Of a DNA stretch of 64,000 nt, positions 35,537-47,228 are shown in pieces. Both the position numbers and the translations under genes were made by a program. Each line of letters opens with the position of its first letter. Within the stretch, counting starts at the first letter, position 1. Source of the stretch: Stropharia rugosoannulata (lineage: Eukaryota; Basidiomycota; Agaricomycetes; Agaricales; Strophariaceae); assembly GCA_028532985.1 (NCBI GenBank), contig JANCIK010000013.1, forward strand, positions 124,001 to 188,000. Reading direction: 5' to 3'. The notes under the pieces are model-generated. The model worked only from the letters and a program-made list of their open reading frames with translations, was not told where the DNA came from and ran no database searches.

Positions 35537-36412
35537 TTAGATGTCAACGACTATTGCACCCTGTCGTAGGCCGTCTCTAAATCCTCCCAAAGAAGCGGCG
35601 TTCACAAATATTGTCCGGGCTCGTCCCGGGCGCCATAATGCACGCAATATAACTCCCAAGTCCAGCCACCCTCCCGCTCCCGAGCATATCTGCTCATACG
35701 CTGCCTGCGCGTCAGACCACGCAGCATATTCGACGCCACGTCCCGCGTGGATGTGTCCGAACACGTGCAGACGGGGGCGCACCTGCCAGATAGCTGCGAG
35801 GAGTGCCGTACATCCGCTGCCCCAGTCTTCATGATGCGCCGGTGGTCCGTGTGTGATTAGAACATCAGTAAGCGGAGGAATGCGCGCCCATTCTGCAGAT
35901 GCTGCGTTTATATCCATGCGAGGGTACTGGAACGGCCACGATCCATAGGAAGGCGTCTGTGGGCTGCCGTGAATGAGTAGTGTGCGTCCATGGATGTCCA
36001 ATCTGAACGACCTGCTGTCTGCGTACAAGAGGGAGGGAAAGCTAGCCAACAGCGATGCACGCGTTTCAGGGGGGCATGCAAGAGCGCGATCGTGGTTGCC
36101 TGCAATGAATATCTTATGGGGATGTTTTTGGGTGCTTAGCCATGATAGCGCTGAGTGAAGTTCTTCGACTGTTCCGGAATTTGTGAGATCGCCAGCATGT
36201 ATTAGCATGTCTCCGTCAGGTAATGGCGGTAGTTCATCATGGTGATTATGAGTGTCTGATATGCAGACAACGCGGACCGTATTCGAGGTGCGTACTGGTT
36301 CTTCCAGGTGGCTAGTATACGCAGAGTAAAGCCAGCATGCAAGCCATTTTAAAGGGTTTTCCAAGAACTGTTCAAATACAGAAGGTTTGTGGCGGTTGAG
36401 CAATGAGTCCAT
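35537..36412 (-). CDS. Calcineurin-like metallophosphoesterase
   Basis: A single-exon gene. The first in-frame ATG at 36412 gives 291 aa; the open frame extends 11 codons further without an ATG. All five metal-binding blocks are present: 'ISDTHNH' (Asp53, His55), 'IHAGDL' (Asp75), 'AGNHD' (Asn106, His107), 'LITHGPP' and 'FGHIHAG'. The compact layout resembles the metallophosphoesterase-domain-containing (MPPED/UPF0046-like) proteins that hydrolyse phosphodiesters with two divalent metals. A hydrophobic stretch 'WLACWLYSAYTSH' (23-35) precedes the domain and could bind membrane weakly. No intron is seen, unlike its neighbours. The physiological substrate is unknown. Confidence 0.88.
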   Translation of the reverse strand: MDSLLNRHKPSVFEQFLENPLKWLACWLYSAYTSHLEEPVRTSNTVRVVCISDTHNHHDELPPLPDGDMLIHAGDLTNSGTVEELHSALSWLSTQKHPHKIFIAGNHDRALACPPETRASLLASFPSLLYADSRSFRLDIHGRTLLIHGSPQTPSYGSWPFQYPRMDINAASAEWARIPPLTDVLITHGPPAHHEDWGSGCTALLAAIWQVRPRLHVFGHIHAGRGVEYAAWSDAQAAYEQICSGAGGWLDLGVILRALWRPGRARTIFVNAASLGGFRDGLRQGAIVVDI

Positions 36413-36804
36413 GTATTCATTGACCGTCTTCTCATTCCAAATCAAAGCAAGGCAGAGGTAGCCGGCGTTGGCGTTTAAGTTGTTCCCTAAGGTTGGGCTT
36501 CAATGAAGTTGATAAATTTATTTCAACTTTATATTTACTTTTTGTTTGCGACATTGTTGCAACGTGTTTTGTGTCCTTATGACCCTGAGAAAGATGACTT
36601 ACGTGGACTGCACACCTCGAACTTATGAAGGCAGTTCAAAATTGTTCTTCATGGCATGACAAATCTCACTTTACAAATGCGGCCGATATGCTAGACCCTG
36701 TTGCCCGTGCTGCCTTTTTCTGCCGACAGGCCACGACATCTTGAACTCGAGGCTTTTCTTCAATGCAAGGTCGATCCAGCCTATCAATAGCCATAGTGTG
36801 AGGC
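36413..36804. other. Divergent intergenic region
   Basis: It lies between the divergently transcribed metallophosphoesterase (minus) and SDR paralogue 3 (plus), so it probably carries both promoters. No further gene is seen. Confidence 0.5.
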
Positions 36805-36811
36805 TATATAA
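36805..36811 (+). promoter_or_regulatory. TATA box of SDR paralogue 3
   Basis: TATATAA lies about 70 bases before the ATG at 36880. Confidence 0.6.
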
Positions 36812-36879
36812 GGGGTCTAGGATGCGGCGATGAACCACAACTCAAAAGGTAACAAACTTGCCAACGATAAGTTGACCTG

Positions 36880-37932
36880 ATGGAACCCTCGACAATTTAT
36901 CTTGTGTCAGGCGCAAACAGAGGCCTAGGTGAAGATCCTTCAGTAACCTATTTTACTGGAATGTTGTCCTAATAAACCATGAAGGCCTCGGATTTATTAA
37001 CCAGATTCTTACAAACAATCCTACTGCATTCGTCTACGCTGGCGCTCGCAATCCCGACGCCGCAGTTTCGCTTCATAAGCTTCAGGAGGTGTATCCTACG
37101 CGATTGACGATACTAAAGTTGATATCTGCCGATGTTGCGGGGAACAAGGAGGCCGTTCAGCTGATTGAAAAGACGCATGGCAAGATCGACACAGTAATTG
37201 CAAACGCTGGTATGTATCATGTCATTTGTCTTTTCTCAAGACTAACAAACGTACTTCAGCAATTGCACATGCTTTTGGTCGCGTAGACAGCGTTGATCCA
37301 GCAGGTGTCGACGAACACTTCCACGTACGTGCTGGTTTCTTCTGACGTTAGCACGTATCAATTGGGAGTGTTTCTTACTAGGTTAATGTAACGGGCACCA
37401 TTGTTCTCTTCCAAGCCGTATTTCCTCTTCTGAAGAAGAGTGCATCCCCGCGATTTATCCCTATTAGTAGCTCCGGGGGACGCCTGAGCGGACCTGTGAT
37501 AGAAATGAATTTTGGAAGCGTGGCCTACACCTCTTCCAAAGCAGCTCTGAACTGGGTTGCAAGAAAAATACATTTCGAAAACGAGTGGCTCAGTTAGTAT
37601 TTCGATTCCCAAGCTTCCCCAATGGCACTTCTGATTATGTTATACCCTGACAGCTGCATTCCCTGTGTGCCCCGGTGCCGTCAACACCGATATGCGTACG
37701 TTTTGTCTTGATTTCATTTACTACCAGGGTATTAATGTTGTTCGTTCTCGTCGATCTAGTGGACGTCACCCTGCAGCACGACGACCAAAAAGCGTTCCCA
37801 ATGAGCACGAGCGATGGATTACCTACTCCAGATATAGCCGCCGCCGGTCTACTCAAAATCATAGACAAGTCCACTCGGCAAGGCGAGGGAGGGCAGTTCA
37901 TATTCGTCACCGGTGAACGCATTGACTGGTAA
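36880..37932 (+). CDS. Short-chain dehydrogenase/reductase, paralogue 3
   Basis: Six exons (36880-36928, 36985-37209, 37260-37324, 37382-37592, 37654-37695 and 37760-37932) encode 254 aa. The cofactor motif is 'SGANRGLG' and the catalytic Asn is in 'VNVTG'. Ser lies in 'PISSSGGRLSG', and Tyr/Lys in 'YTSSKAALNW'. The end is 'GGQFIFVTGERIDW'. The NAG motif reads NAA ('IANAAIAHAFG'). Exon lengths 49/225/65/211/42/173 are the same as, or within 3 nt of, the other two SDRs, so all three arose by duplication. It is on the opposite strand to the others. An NAD(P)H-dependent oxidoreductase; substrate unknown. Confidence 0.9.
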
Positions 37933-38384
37933 TCAACAGCCTGAGCTTGACGTACAGGTTAACAATGCGGTATTGCCGCTGGCCCGTTGAAATAATCACT
38001 ATTGTAATTTGTAACAATAGTAAGCCGGAGCGTATAATATTTTTAAGATATTCAGAGAAAGATACTTAAGAACAAATAGTCTACCAATCGCAGGTCAATT
38101 GAATTGTTCAAATTTCAATATTCCAACATTCAACATCTAAAGTTAAGCGTTAAACCATTGCATATATACTTGTGACCATCTATATAGCTGTATACGTATC
38201 CCCATATTGGTCAGAAGCAGATTTCAACATGGATGAAAAGACTAACACGCATTTGACACGCATCCCGAATCAAGTGGTCCGGATCAGCCTCGTGTTCGAG
38301 GCTTCCTACTCAACCACCACGTTCATCGGCAATATCAAACCTTCATCTTTGCTTTTATTTTCCAGTATAGCTTTGCGGATCACA
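37933..38384. other. Intergenic region before the F-box gene
   Basis: AT-rich. The F-box frame stays open back to 38172, with an ATG at 38229, so translation could start earlier. Alignment with paralogues favours the ATG at 38385. Confidence 0.5.
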
Positions 38385-39974
38385 ATGTCTTCCATCATCC
38401 CCGCTTCTAATCTCCCGGCCGATCTTTTCACCACGAACAGGGCACCTGACGAGGGAGAACTAGCATTAGCCCGTACATTGATACGCAACCTTGAAAGCCA
38501 ATTGTACAGTCCTACCGTAGAGACGGGCGACCCAGAGGGTACAGAAGTCGATACCAAACAGTCAATTTTGGACAACCTAGCCTCGCTCGAGAAAATTGTT
38601 GCCCCAATACGACGTGTCCCAGCCGACGTTTTACAGGAAATCTTCTTGACATGCATTGCTCCGGCTCCCTACGAGTTCAGAGACGATGTACCTCGTACTC
38701 TGTCCCATATTTCAAGTGGTCTCAGGAAAATCGCACTATCTACTCCCGCACTTTGGGTGACTTTGAACGTGAAGATTGCATTTTTTTCATTGCCACAAGA
38801 CTCCAACATTGAAGAGAAAACTCTGCGGCGTCGGGCATCTTGGTTAAAAGAGGTGATTAATCGTCGCTCGGGAAATCTTCCATTGCGTATCTATTTCAAA
38901 GACTCCAAGGAGTGGTACGGCTCCCGTCAACCCCGGAACGCATCACAGGAACTCTACAAAGAGATTGTAAACCTTGTTCTATCTTGTCATTCTCGATGGA
39001 GAGATATCCAATTTTTCTTTCGGCACAGCGGTTTCGCCCAGGTCTTCGCGTTTTTTCAATCACTTACCCCACTCGATGTTCCAGAGCTAAACAGTATCAC
39101 CTTTGGAACCGATCTAGCTCGATTACAAGAAATGAACTTCCCTCTCCACCTGACTTTTCTCGCTTGCCCCAGTCTAAAAAAGATACGTGATATTACATTG
39201 GTTAGTCTCTGCGATCATAGACAGTACTTGCCATTGTCAACTATCACAGAGCTTAACTGCAGTCAACGTGGCTCTAGCAGACTATTGTCTTTTGCTGACT
39301 TTGCCAACACCCTTCGTCTATGTGTATCCCTCGTCAGTCTAACCATCCATATAAACACCGACGTCATTGAAGAAATGAAACCTACGGAGCAAGGTATATG
39401 CCTCGTGTACCTCCCATGTCTACAGCACTTAGTTATATCAGCGTATTTGATGGCTCCATTTATTACATTGATCAATGCGCCACACCTTCAAACGCTGGAC
39501 CTCAACTTGAACTTACTTGGCAGTTACTGTCCCACAGAGGAAATAGTCAAGTTCTTTGAGCGTTCTACCAAAATACAAGTTTTAAAACTAGGTCGTTGGA
39601 TACATGCAGAGATGGTGCTCGCTATCCTTTATCGATGTCCACAGCTCATAACCCTGCGACTCCCCTGCGAGATCAACGATTCAAAATGGGACAAGATTCT
39701 GCTTCGGTTCGTCGATGCAGACACAGACGTAGGCATATTATGCCCCAAATTGCAAGATCTTGACATGGACTCCGATGATGGAATACGTGTTGCGGACGTC
39801 AATATTCTAAAGATGCTGGTTACGCGCAAGCTGAAGCCGTCGCGATTGCTTTCACCATGGAAAAAATTAAAGATACGACTAGAAAGATTTGGCGCGCAAT
39901 GGGAAGAATCCAGCGAGTTAATGAAATTGTCGGACTCCTGTGGCAGGATCATTATCCGGCGAGCCGTTTGGTGA
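38385..39974 (+). CDS. F-box/leucine-rich protein, copy A (intact)
   Basis: A single exon of 529 aa from the ATG that aligns with its paralogues ('MSSIIPASNLPADLFTTNRAP'). The F-box is near residues 66-84 ('PIRRVPADVLQEIFLTCIA'), followed by 'TLSHISSGLRKIALSTPALW'. The remaining 400 residues contain irregular leucine-rich segments ('LPCLQHLVISAYL', 'APHLQTLDLNLNLL', 'CPQLITLRLP'). F-box proteins bind Skp1 and recruit substrates to SCF ubiquitin ligases through the leucine-rich part. No substrate can be inferred. It is about 9 kb from the related cluster at 47-54 kb and on the opposite strand. The frame is uninterrupted. Confidence 0.85.
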   Translation: MSSIIPASNLPADLFTTNRAPDEGELALARTLIRNLESQLYSPTVETGDPEGTEVDTKQSILDNLASLEKIVAPIRRVPADVLQEIFLTCIAPAPYEFRDDVPRTLSHISSGLRKIALSTPALWVTLNVKIAFFSLPQDSNIEEKTLRRRASWLKEVINRRSGNLPLRIYFKDSKEWYGSRQPRNASQELYKEIVNLVLSCHSRWRDIQFFFRHSGFAQVFAFFQSLTPLDVPELNSITFGTDLARLQEMNFPLHLTFLACPSLKKIRDITLVSLCDHRQYLPLSTITELNCSQRGSSRLLSFADFANTLRLCVSLVSLTIHINTDVIEEMKPTEQGICLVYLPCLQHLVISAYLMAPFITLINAPHLQTLDLNLNLLGSYCPTEEIVKFFERSTKIQVLKLGRWIHAEMVLAILYRCPQLITLRLPCEINDSKWDKILLRFVDADTDVGILCPKLQDLDMDSDDGIRVADVNILKMLVTRKLKPSRLLSPWKKLKIRLERFGAQWEESSELMKLSDSCGRIIIRRAVW

Positions 39975-42879
39975 CATCAAGTGCAAATCCGAAGGGTCAG
40001 TCAATCATTTAGTTTCTCTCTTTACCGCATAGCTTAAAACGAGCTTCGTTTTCAATCAAGATATCAATCCAATGTGTTGCTTCAAGTTACCGGTCGCTGA
40101 AAATACTGGTAAAGGGTACTGGATCAAAATAAATAACGCGTGTAGTTTAGCAACGAATAGCTTTGTAGTCCCAAATTGATACGCTCTGTGTTGACTGCAA
40201 TATGCGATTAATTTGTGGTCACTTTGTGCCCATTCAATACATGATGAACGAGTTGAAAGCCGCCGTTTGCGAACGCTTGGGATTTAATATGGGCGCGTAA
40301 ACAAGTTCTTGGCGCCAAGGGTAGTACCAATTGTGCGTCAGGCTTGTTTTATTGCGCGTTTAATGAAGCAAGTCGAAGAAATAGCGCCCCAAAAATCCAA
40401 TGGTAGTCGGCTTATATTATATTCAGTGAAAGAACACCTGCAGTCCATATAAAACCAACGATAGTACGCTTACTCAGGTCTGCCTATTAGCATAGACCAT
40501 GGAGATGTAGTAGCGCCCGGGAGGACAAATGAAACGTTTAAGCATGTCAGTGTCTTACGCCGACGGACTGCAATGGACATGGGCGCTGGTCTTTCACCGC
40601 GTGACGGAGCTCTGAGTGATAGACCTCCGTGGCAGCAGATAACCGTCTAAATTACCGTGCCTAGCGGTAAATAATTATCGCAGTCCAAAGTCAACCACAG
40701 TAAGTGTCTTCGCAGGTGAGTGAGAACTTACTGTTCAATACATGAGCTGAATGGGAATGGGTGGGCATGCTATGTGGGAGTCTTCCAGCAATATGAATTC
40801 TTCATGAAATCACCTCTTGAATATGGAAAGCCGGACGTAAGAGCGAGCAGTAATGTCACAGCCAAACAAATGCGGCTGGTTTGTGCCGTAGTCAGGACCT
40901 CGAGAACCAAGTTTATTTCTTCCATCAGAGGTGTTTACAGGATATTTCCCTTCGGAAACTGTTCCCATGCTCCTAGAACATCTTCAAGTGATATCGAGCA
41001 TGCCAACCGTGCGCTCTCTCATATGTCCGACTTCTAGTCCGGTTTCTAATTCAGCAGATTTTGCTTTTGGCGCCTTTGTCCGCAAGCTCGTTTTGCCTGT
41101 CCAGCTGTCGTTGCTTCAGTCAGTGCCCTTGCTTTCCTGCATTCGCGTGTACTAACCATTGCACCTCATTTCACCAAGTTAGGCACTTGGAACTTAGTAG
41201 CACGCGGGTATAAGAAAAGCAAAAGCAAGATATAAATTGCGACATAAAGCAACATATGAGAGCCCTACAAATTTATTGGTCATATTACGATAGTAATATT
41301 ATACAGTCCGGAAAGTTGAGGCTTTCTGTTCAACTTCAAAGTAGAATAAACAGTTTAAAAACTACAAAACATGTTTATATTAAAGTACTTCACATTGTTT
41401 TCAGTAGACCGAAAAAGTTTAACTTCCCGGAGTAATAACTTTTACACTGTAATTAATACGAATCTCGCCCCAAACGTAATATACCTTGATACCTAATCTA
41501 AAGGGCGGGTTCACCTGTATTACTACTGGCGCTTAAGCAACTTTCAACAGGGCCCTTGCAACACCACCAGTCTACTTTAGCAGGGTATCTGGAGTCCCAC
41601 CACACCTGAAAATACGGAGGTGCAATGCCGAACGTATTTGTACGCCTTCTTGGCACTCGCTTAAGAGCGCGACCGCCCGGCTTTCCATACTTGAACAGGT
41701 GAAGGTTGTCCACGAGATAAGCTTGCCTGGATGTGTATTTCCCAAATAACGCAGAATTGGCAGGGATACTACATCCCGGGGCATCATGGATTTAAGTTTG
41801 ATGAACAACACTCAAGCTCGTGCCACCAAAGTTCTGAGCGACAGTGTTCCATATGGGATCTTTCAGAAGAGGTAACCAAGTATGTTTTGGGTCAAAGATT
41901 CCGGGAGAACACCGGCGGACATACTTTGTTCATTCCCCAGAGTGTAGGGTATTTATTCATTTATGGGGAACCTGACGGGCGTCCGAGGGGATTAGTTCCC
42001 TAGATAAGGATGTTGAATATGTGCCATACACAGGTTCACACACCTGATACTGCTGCTCAAGTGCAGATCGACAGGCGTCGATGGTGTTGTAGGATGATTT
42101 CATGACAGATGCTCCAGTTTACATGGAGGCGATACGCCGCCCCCGGTGTGCCTTTTACCTGCTCTGACGTTTATTATGCACCGCAATGGATGTAATCAAT
42201 GCGCAAGGACATTATGTATGCGATCCGAGCTGACCGTGCTGCGTCTGTATATTTAGTTGGTGGAGTGCAGAAATGTAATTGCTGGTGCAGAGCAACTGAG
42301 CATCTCATATGGGTCAACCGCAGTCCAAAACATCCACCGGCTGGAGCATGCAGGAGCTCCGTCTAAGTCCTCCCAAAGACCGGGACCACTGACCGGGTAG
42401 AATGAGAAGCACGCCTTGGAAACGAACCATGATGTCCCAGTAAGTCAATTTTCTGTGCCGGCTTCCCCACAGAGGCTTTAATTAAGCAGGTAGTAGCGTC
42501 ATAAGCGGATAGACAATGGGTGACAGAGCTTGCTCATTGTTCGCCCAAAGGGGTGAAGTTGAAGTTGCAATTGAGTTGCAAGTTTGAAGTTCATCCGATG
42601 TCGGCAGCGCGAACGGCGAGCGCTCATCGCGGTCACGTGCGCGTTTTGAACCAACGAAAGCCACGAAATTTATCATTTCCGTTCATCTGTCTGGACTCTG
42701 CGCTACCTTGTTCGTATTTCTCCTTCAACCGCTACTACTACCACTACTATCACCCCACCACCCCTTCCTATCCACGGCTGCAGAACATCGTTCTGCCAAA
42801 GCTCCCTCTTCGCAGCGCGCAAACCACGTCGAAAACCAGACGATAGTCTCAGCTCTGTCGACCGCGAACCACCAGGAGC
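39975..42879. other. Intergenic region
   Basis: Nearly 3 kb with only short ORFs (for example 40720-41037 and 41731-42003, plus) without domain or splice support. The last 200 bases are pyrimidine-rich on the plus strand and probably form the promoter/leader of the kinase gene. Confidence 0.45.
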
Positions 42880-45800
42880 ATGTCCTCGTCGCCTATTCCT
42901 TTCCTCGACAACTATGAATCACTCGACGTGATAGGAAATGGATCCTTTGGAATCATCCGCAAGGTCCGGCGGAAGTCGGACGGCATAGTGAGTGTCTACA
43001 TTCACTGCCAATAACATCAGTTCAACAAGCATACACCAGCTCTTCGCCAGGAAAGAACTGAACTTCGAAAGGATGACGGAGCGGGATAGGAAACAGATTG
43101 TGGCAGAAGTGTACGTGCATCCATACCTTCTCGCACACGTTGGTCTCACTTGACACGCAAAGAAATATCCTCAAAGACTTGCATCACGACCATATTGTCC
43201 GCTATCACGACCGATACGTAGACCGCGACGCCGGGATTTTGTATATTCTTATGGAGTACTGTGGTGGTGGCGACCTCTCTACCGTGATCAAGCAGGCCTC
43301 ACGAAGCGGGCGGCTCATAGCTGAAGAGACCATATGGTCGTACTTTTACCAAATTCTGCACGCGCTTCAGTATTGCCATCACCCCAATGGCCACAGCCGA
43401 TCAAGTAGCGGCAACTCTACGGGAATTTACGACAACATTGGCCAAGGAGCCAGACGACCGCAGATCCTGCATAGGGATCTGAAGCCTGACAATGGTTGGT
43501 TGTAAATTATCCTACAACGGCTCGGTCTAACGTACAGTCCAGTCTTCTTAGATGAAGATAACAGGGTCAAATTAGGCGACTTTGGATTGTCCAAAGCGCT
43601 GCCCCAAGCCAGTTTTGCGAGCACATATGTTGGGGTACGTAAATTTATGGAATTATGAGCGCATATATTTACCCCCCGTTAAAGACACCATATTACATGT
43701 CCCCTGAACTGATGCAAGAAAAGGCATACGACTCAAAATCGGATATTTGGTCGTTAGGATGTCTTATGTTCGAGCTATGTGCCCTCAAGCCGCCATTTCA
43801 CGAGGCCAAAACGCATAGCGAACTCAGCATATTCATTAGGTATGGATATTTAACTCTTCAGTGGGACCATACGTTAATAACGTCTTTCCTAGAAATGGGC
43901 GGATACCCCCTTTACCGAGAGGATACTCTCAAGCTCTAAATTCAGTTATTAGATCAATGTTAAATCTCAACGTACGTATTAAAGCTTCACAATAACGTTA
44001 TACTCACTTGCTTCTTTTAAGCCCGCAATGCGGCCTTCGGCGGCTACCTTACTTCAAACAGAGCGCCTGGAACTTGTTAGTAAAGTTCAGGAGACTGAAA
44101 AGATGCTGTCGGCAGTCAAACAACATCGGTCTGCGGTTGCAGCAAAGGAACGTGAAGTTCTTGCTCGCGAAGCAGCATTTATGGAGACACAAAGCCGGCT
44201 ACAGGCACTCGTAACCGAGCGTGACGCGCAAATTACGGCCCTCCAGAGGCATATTGCACAGCAGCAAAATACTCCTCCAGCGGGGACTTATACGTATGCG
44301 GATGTGCAGTCGGCGGCGAAGACCGCGGTCGCGGCGCGCGAGGACGAGCTGCGTAAGGCGGTGATGCAGCGCGAGGCGGAGGTCGCACAGGCGATCGCAG
44401 CACGCGAGCAAGAGATTATGGAGGCGGTGCGTGCGCGTGAGGCAGAGTTCGATGCTGCTGCTGCTGCGCGGGAACAGGAACTGACGGCGGCGTTCGAGAC
44501 GCGCGCCGCGGAGATGGAGGCACACTACCGGGAGATGGAGGACCAAGTCCGCGTGGTGTTGGAACGCGAAGAGTTTGTGGGCAGGAGAGAGGAGGAACTG
44601 AGGAAGCGCGAGGAGGCTCTACTGCGGGATGAGACACGGGTGGAGGAGGTGAAGCGGGCAATCGAGAAGGGGAAAGACAAAGAGGTGCCAGGTAGGAAGG
44701 TTAATGGTACCAAGGGTGAGCTACACCTTACGCGCTGTGACATCTTCATCTCTAACTAATTTGTAGCCCGCAAGGAGAAGAGTCCATTGGAGGAGGTGAA
44801 GAACGTTCTTTTGTCACAAGCGACACCTGTACAAGCACAACAGACACGGGCACGGCGTGTCCCTGCATCGTCCGTACAATCTTCCCAATCATCACAGTCA
44901 TCATCACAATCCTCTGAATCCTCGCTCCACCAATCATCGCCAACAATACATTCATCGAATAAAGTACTTGGACACGCGACACATAAATCCGTGCCTAGCG
45001 CATCCTCGCATCCAGCGTTCGTTACGCCAGCCGCTCCGCGTTCCTTCCCGTCTACCTGGGAACCTATGAGCGCAATGAAAGGGGTCGTGCTCACCACGAC
45101 AGGCGAGACGCTCGCCACCCCCGCGCCGGGCGACTTCCAGCGGCGACTCGCTGCAGTCGCGGCTGCAGCACGGGAGCACACGCAGCAAACTCCCTTGCGC
45201 ACCGCGATGGCCGCCGCAATCGTCACGCCCCGCCCCAAGCCCGTTGAGCTAGGGGCCCTGTTCGAGAAGAGCCCTAAGGTGGGACTAAATTTCGGCAAGA
45301 TATTCGACCATGAGAAGGGCAAGGGGACGGCGAAGCCCGAGCTCGCGACGCTGAACTTGGATGCTGCTTGCACGGCTGCGCTACACGACCATGACGATGA
45401 TGCAGAGGAGATGCCTCCCAGTCCGAGTATACGCACACATAAGCCAGCGATGGAGCGCTCACGTACGAGGAGAAACGAGGACCGGGACGATGTATCGGAG
45501 GCGTCATCGGCTTCGAGTGGCGCTACGACAACGACGAATCTTGCGGTGCCCCCGCCCACACGGATACGCAAGCCCTCGATCCGCAGCTCGAGTCGGTCGT
45601 CGAACGGGCGGTCGGCGGCGGCTGAGGCGGTTGTGGCATGCGTGAACGGCGCAAACGCACACAGTGATCATGCCCATGCGCCGAAACCACTCCCCCTCCC
45701 GCACCCGCATCTGCGCGCGTCGAAGAGCAAATCGGAGCTGCGAACCACTGCCGCGTCTGGTTCCAGTGCGGTACCCGTGCTACCGGCCCCGCCAGCCTCT

Positions 45801-46388
45801 GCGCCTGCGATCCCGTCGGCGCGCGCGAGCGCGTATAAGCCCGCCCCGGTGTATGACATGGCGGACGAGGAGAACTTGCCCAGCCCGTTCCTGCGCCGGG
45901 CTGAGCGGGTAGATAAGGGTCTTGTGCTCAAGGCGGCGGCGGTTGCGGCAGCGGCCAGCGTACCACCTGCTTTCACCACCGAATCCGGGACGGGGTCGAG
46001 TGGCTCCGCTGGGAGAGTGTCCATGGGTGCGGGGAACTCGCAGACGCATACACAGAATCTGAATTCAAATTCGACTACCGGGGCTTTATCATCAACTACG
46101 ACCACTACTACCACAACGACGACCTCCGCGTCGACGAAGACGAAGAAGCGCCCGAGCAGCGGGCTCCTTCTGCGCGCCGTAGCTGCTGCGAACAGTGCTA
46201 GCAGGCGATCAGGGCACAGTCCTGTGCTGTCTGAGAGCCCCGAGTACGAGCACCCTGAGAACGTTGGCCCGGGTGGTAGTGGGGAGTATGGCAGCAGCGG
46301 TGGAAACAGCAATGCCAATAACCGACCAACGTTGGCAACTGCACGGAGAGCGACTGAAGATGCGCGCAAGGCGCTGCTTCGGCCGTGA
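42880..46388 (+). CDS. NIMA-related Ser/Thr kinase (Kin3/NimA-like)
   Basis: Eight exons (42880-42987, 43040-43110, 43163-43494, 43543-43634, 43685-43839, 43893-43971, 44022-44715 and 44767-46388) encode about 1050 aa. The N-terminal kinase domain (about 12-285) has 'GNGSFG' (19-24), catalytic Lys41 in 'FARKEL', HRD at 163-165 in 'HRDLKPDN', DFG at 183-185 and 'GTPYYMSPE'. About 30 residues rich in Ser, Gly and Asn are inserted before HRD, as in fungal Kin3/NimA. Next comes a long predicted coiled coil (about 290-510) rich in Glu, Ala and Arg, typical for dimerisation. The last 540 residues are low-complexity Ser/Thr/Ala/Pro. NIMA kinases drive mitotic entry and spindle-pole events. The donor closing exon 7 (44716 versus 44691) is ambiguous but both keep frame. 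Confidence 0.93.
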
Positions 46389-47228
46389 TTGGGGGTTTAT
46401 AGCCCCAGTCTTCTCGTTATTCTGTTCAGTGGTTTCTTTTCTTTCTTCCCTTTCTCTTTTTTATCTTTCTCTTTTGCACGTTTCGCGTCTATCTTTCTAA
46501 TACTGGCTATTTATGTATCTACTTTGGTTCTCTTTTCCTTTTCTTGTGTCATACTCATTACCCCACCCCTTGTTGCGTACATACATACACTTTTGGATAT
46601 TTCGTGTGTGCGTGCGCTTTGTACAACATGGCAATGTATATCTATTCACGATCGTGTTCGTCTTAGACCTATAAACCCTTTCCCCCTTCCGTTCTGTACG
46701 CCTTGATATCACTATATGCGCCATACCCCATTATGTGTTACTAGTGTTGTTACTGGTGACCTACGTCTGTCGTGTACTAATATAACATCCGTGTGGTTGA
46801 AGGTACATTTTTCGATGCTGTCCGCGGTGCGCATTTCGCAGAACAAAGTGATCAGAGAAATTCCGAATGCCAAAGAAAACTTACCATATTGTGACTATAC
46901 CCATGACCAAGCAGTACCATAGCTTACCACTCGCATTCGGTACGTGGCACCAAGGACCGAGTAGACGCCCACAGGCGCGCACAGATCCCACACGCATCAC
47001 ACGAGGAACGCACGGGAACGCGCGACTCCGCGCTCAGCTCGATCAGTGGCCATACAACGTATGGAATGGGCACAAAGTGAGAAAAAAAATAGTGATAGCA
47101 TTGTCAACACAGAGTGCCCGTACTGGTTTGGGACTATATACATAGTCATTTGTTGCTAAATTACACACTTTAGTTATTTAGAGCCAACACCCTCCATGGC
47201 CGGCAAGGCAACGTGCTTTAGATTGTGA
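46389..47228. other. Kinase 3' flank and left end of a segmental duplication
   Basis: The first 300 bases are T/C-rich 3' flank of the kinase gene. From about 46924 the sequence matches 49753 onward (see the F-box duplication). No separate gene is seen. Confidence 0.55.

Noticed and set aside
38172..38384. Longer N-terminus for F-box copy A
   Set aside because: The open frame reaches 38172, but paralogues begin at the equivalent of 38385 and the extra residues have no counterpart in them.
44199..46369. Long minus-strand ORFs overlapping the kinase gene
   Set aside because: They are shadows of the GC-rich, biased kinase tail, with composition typical of antisense frames and no domain.
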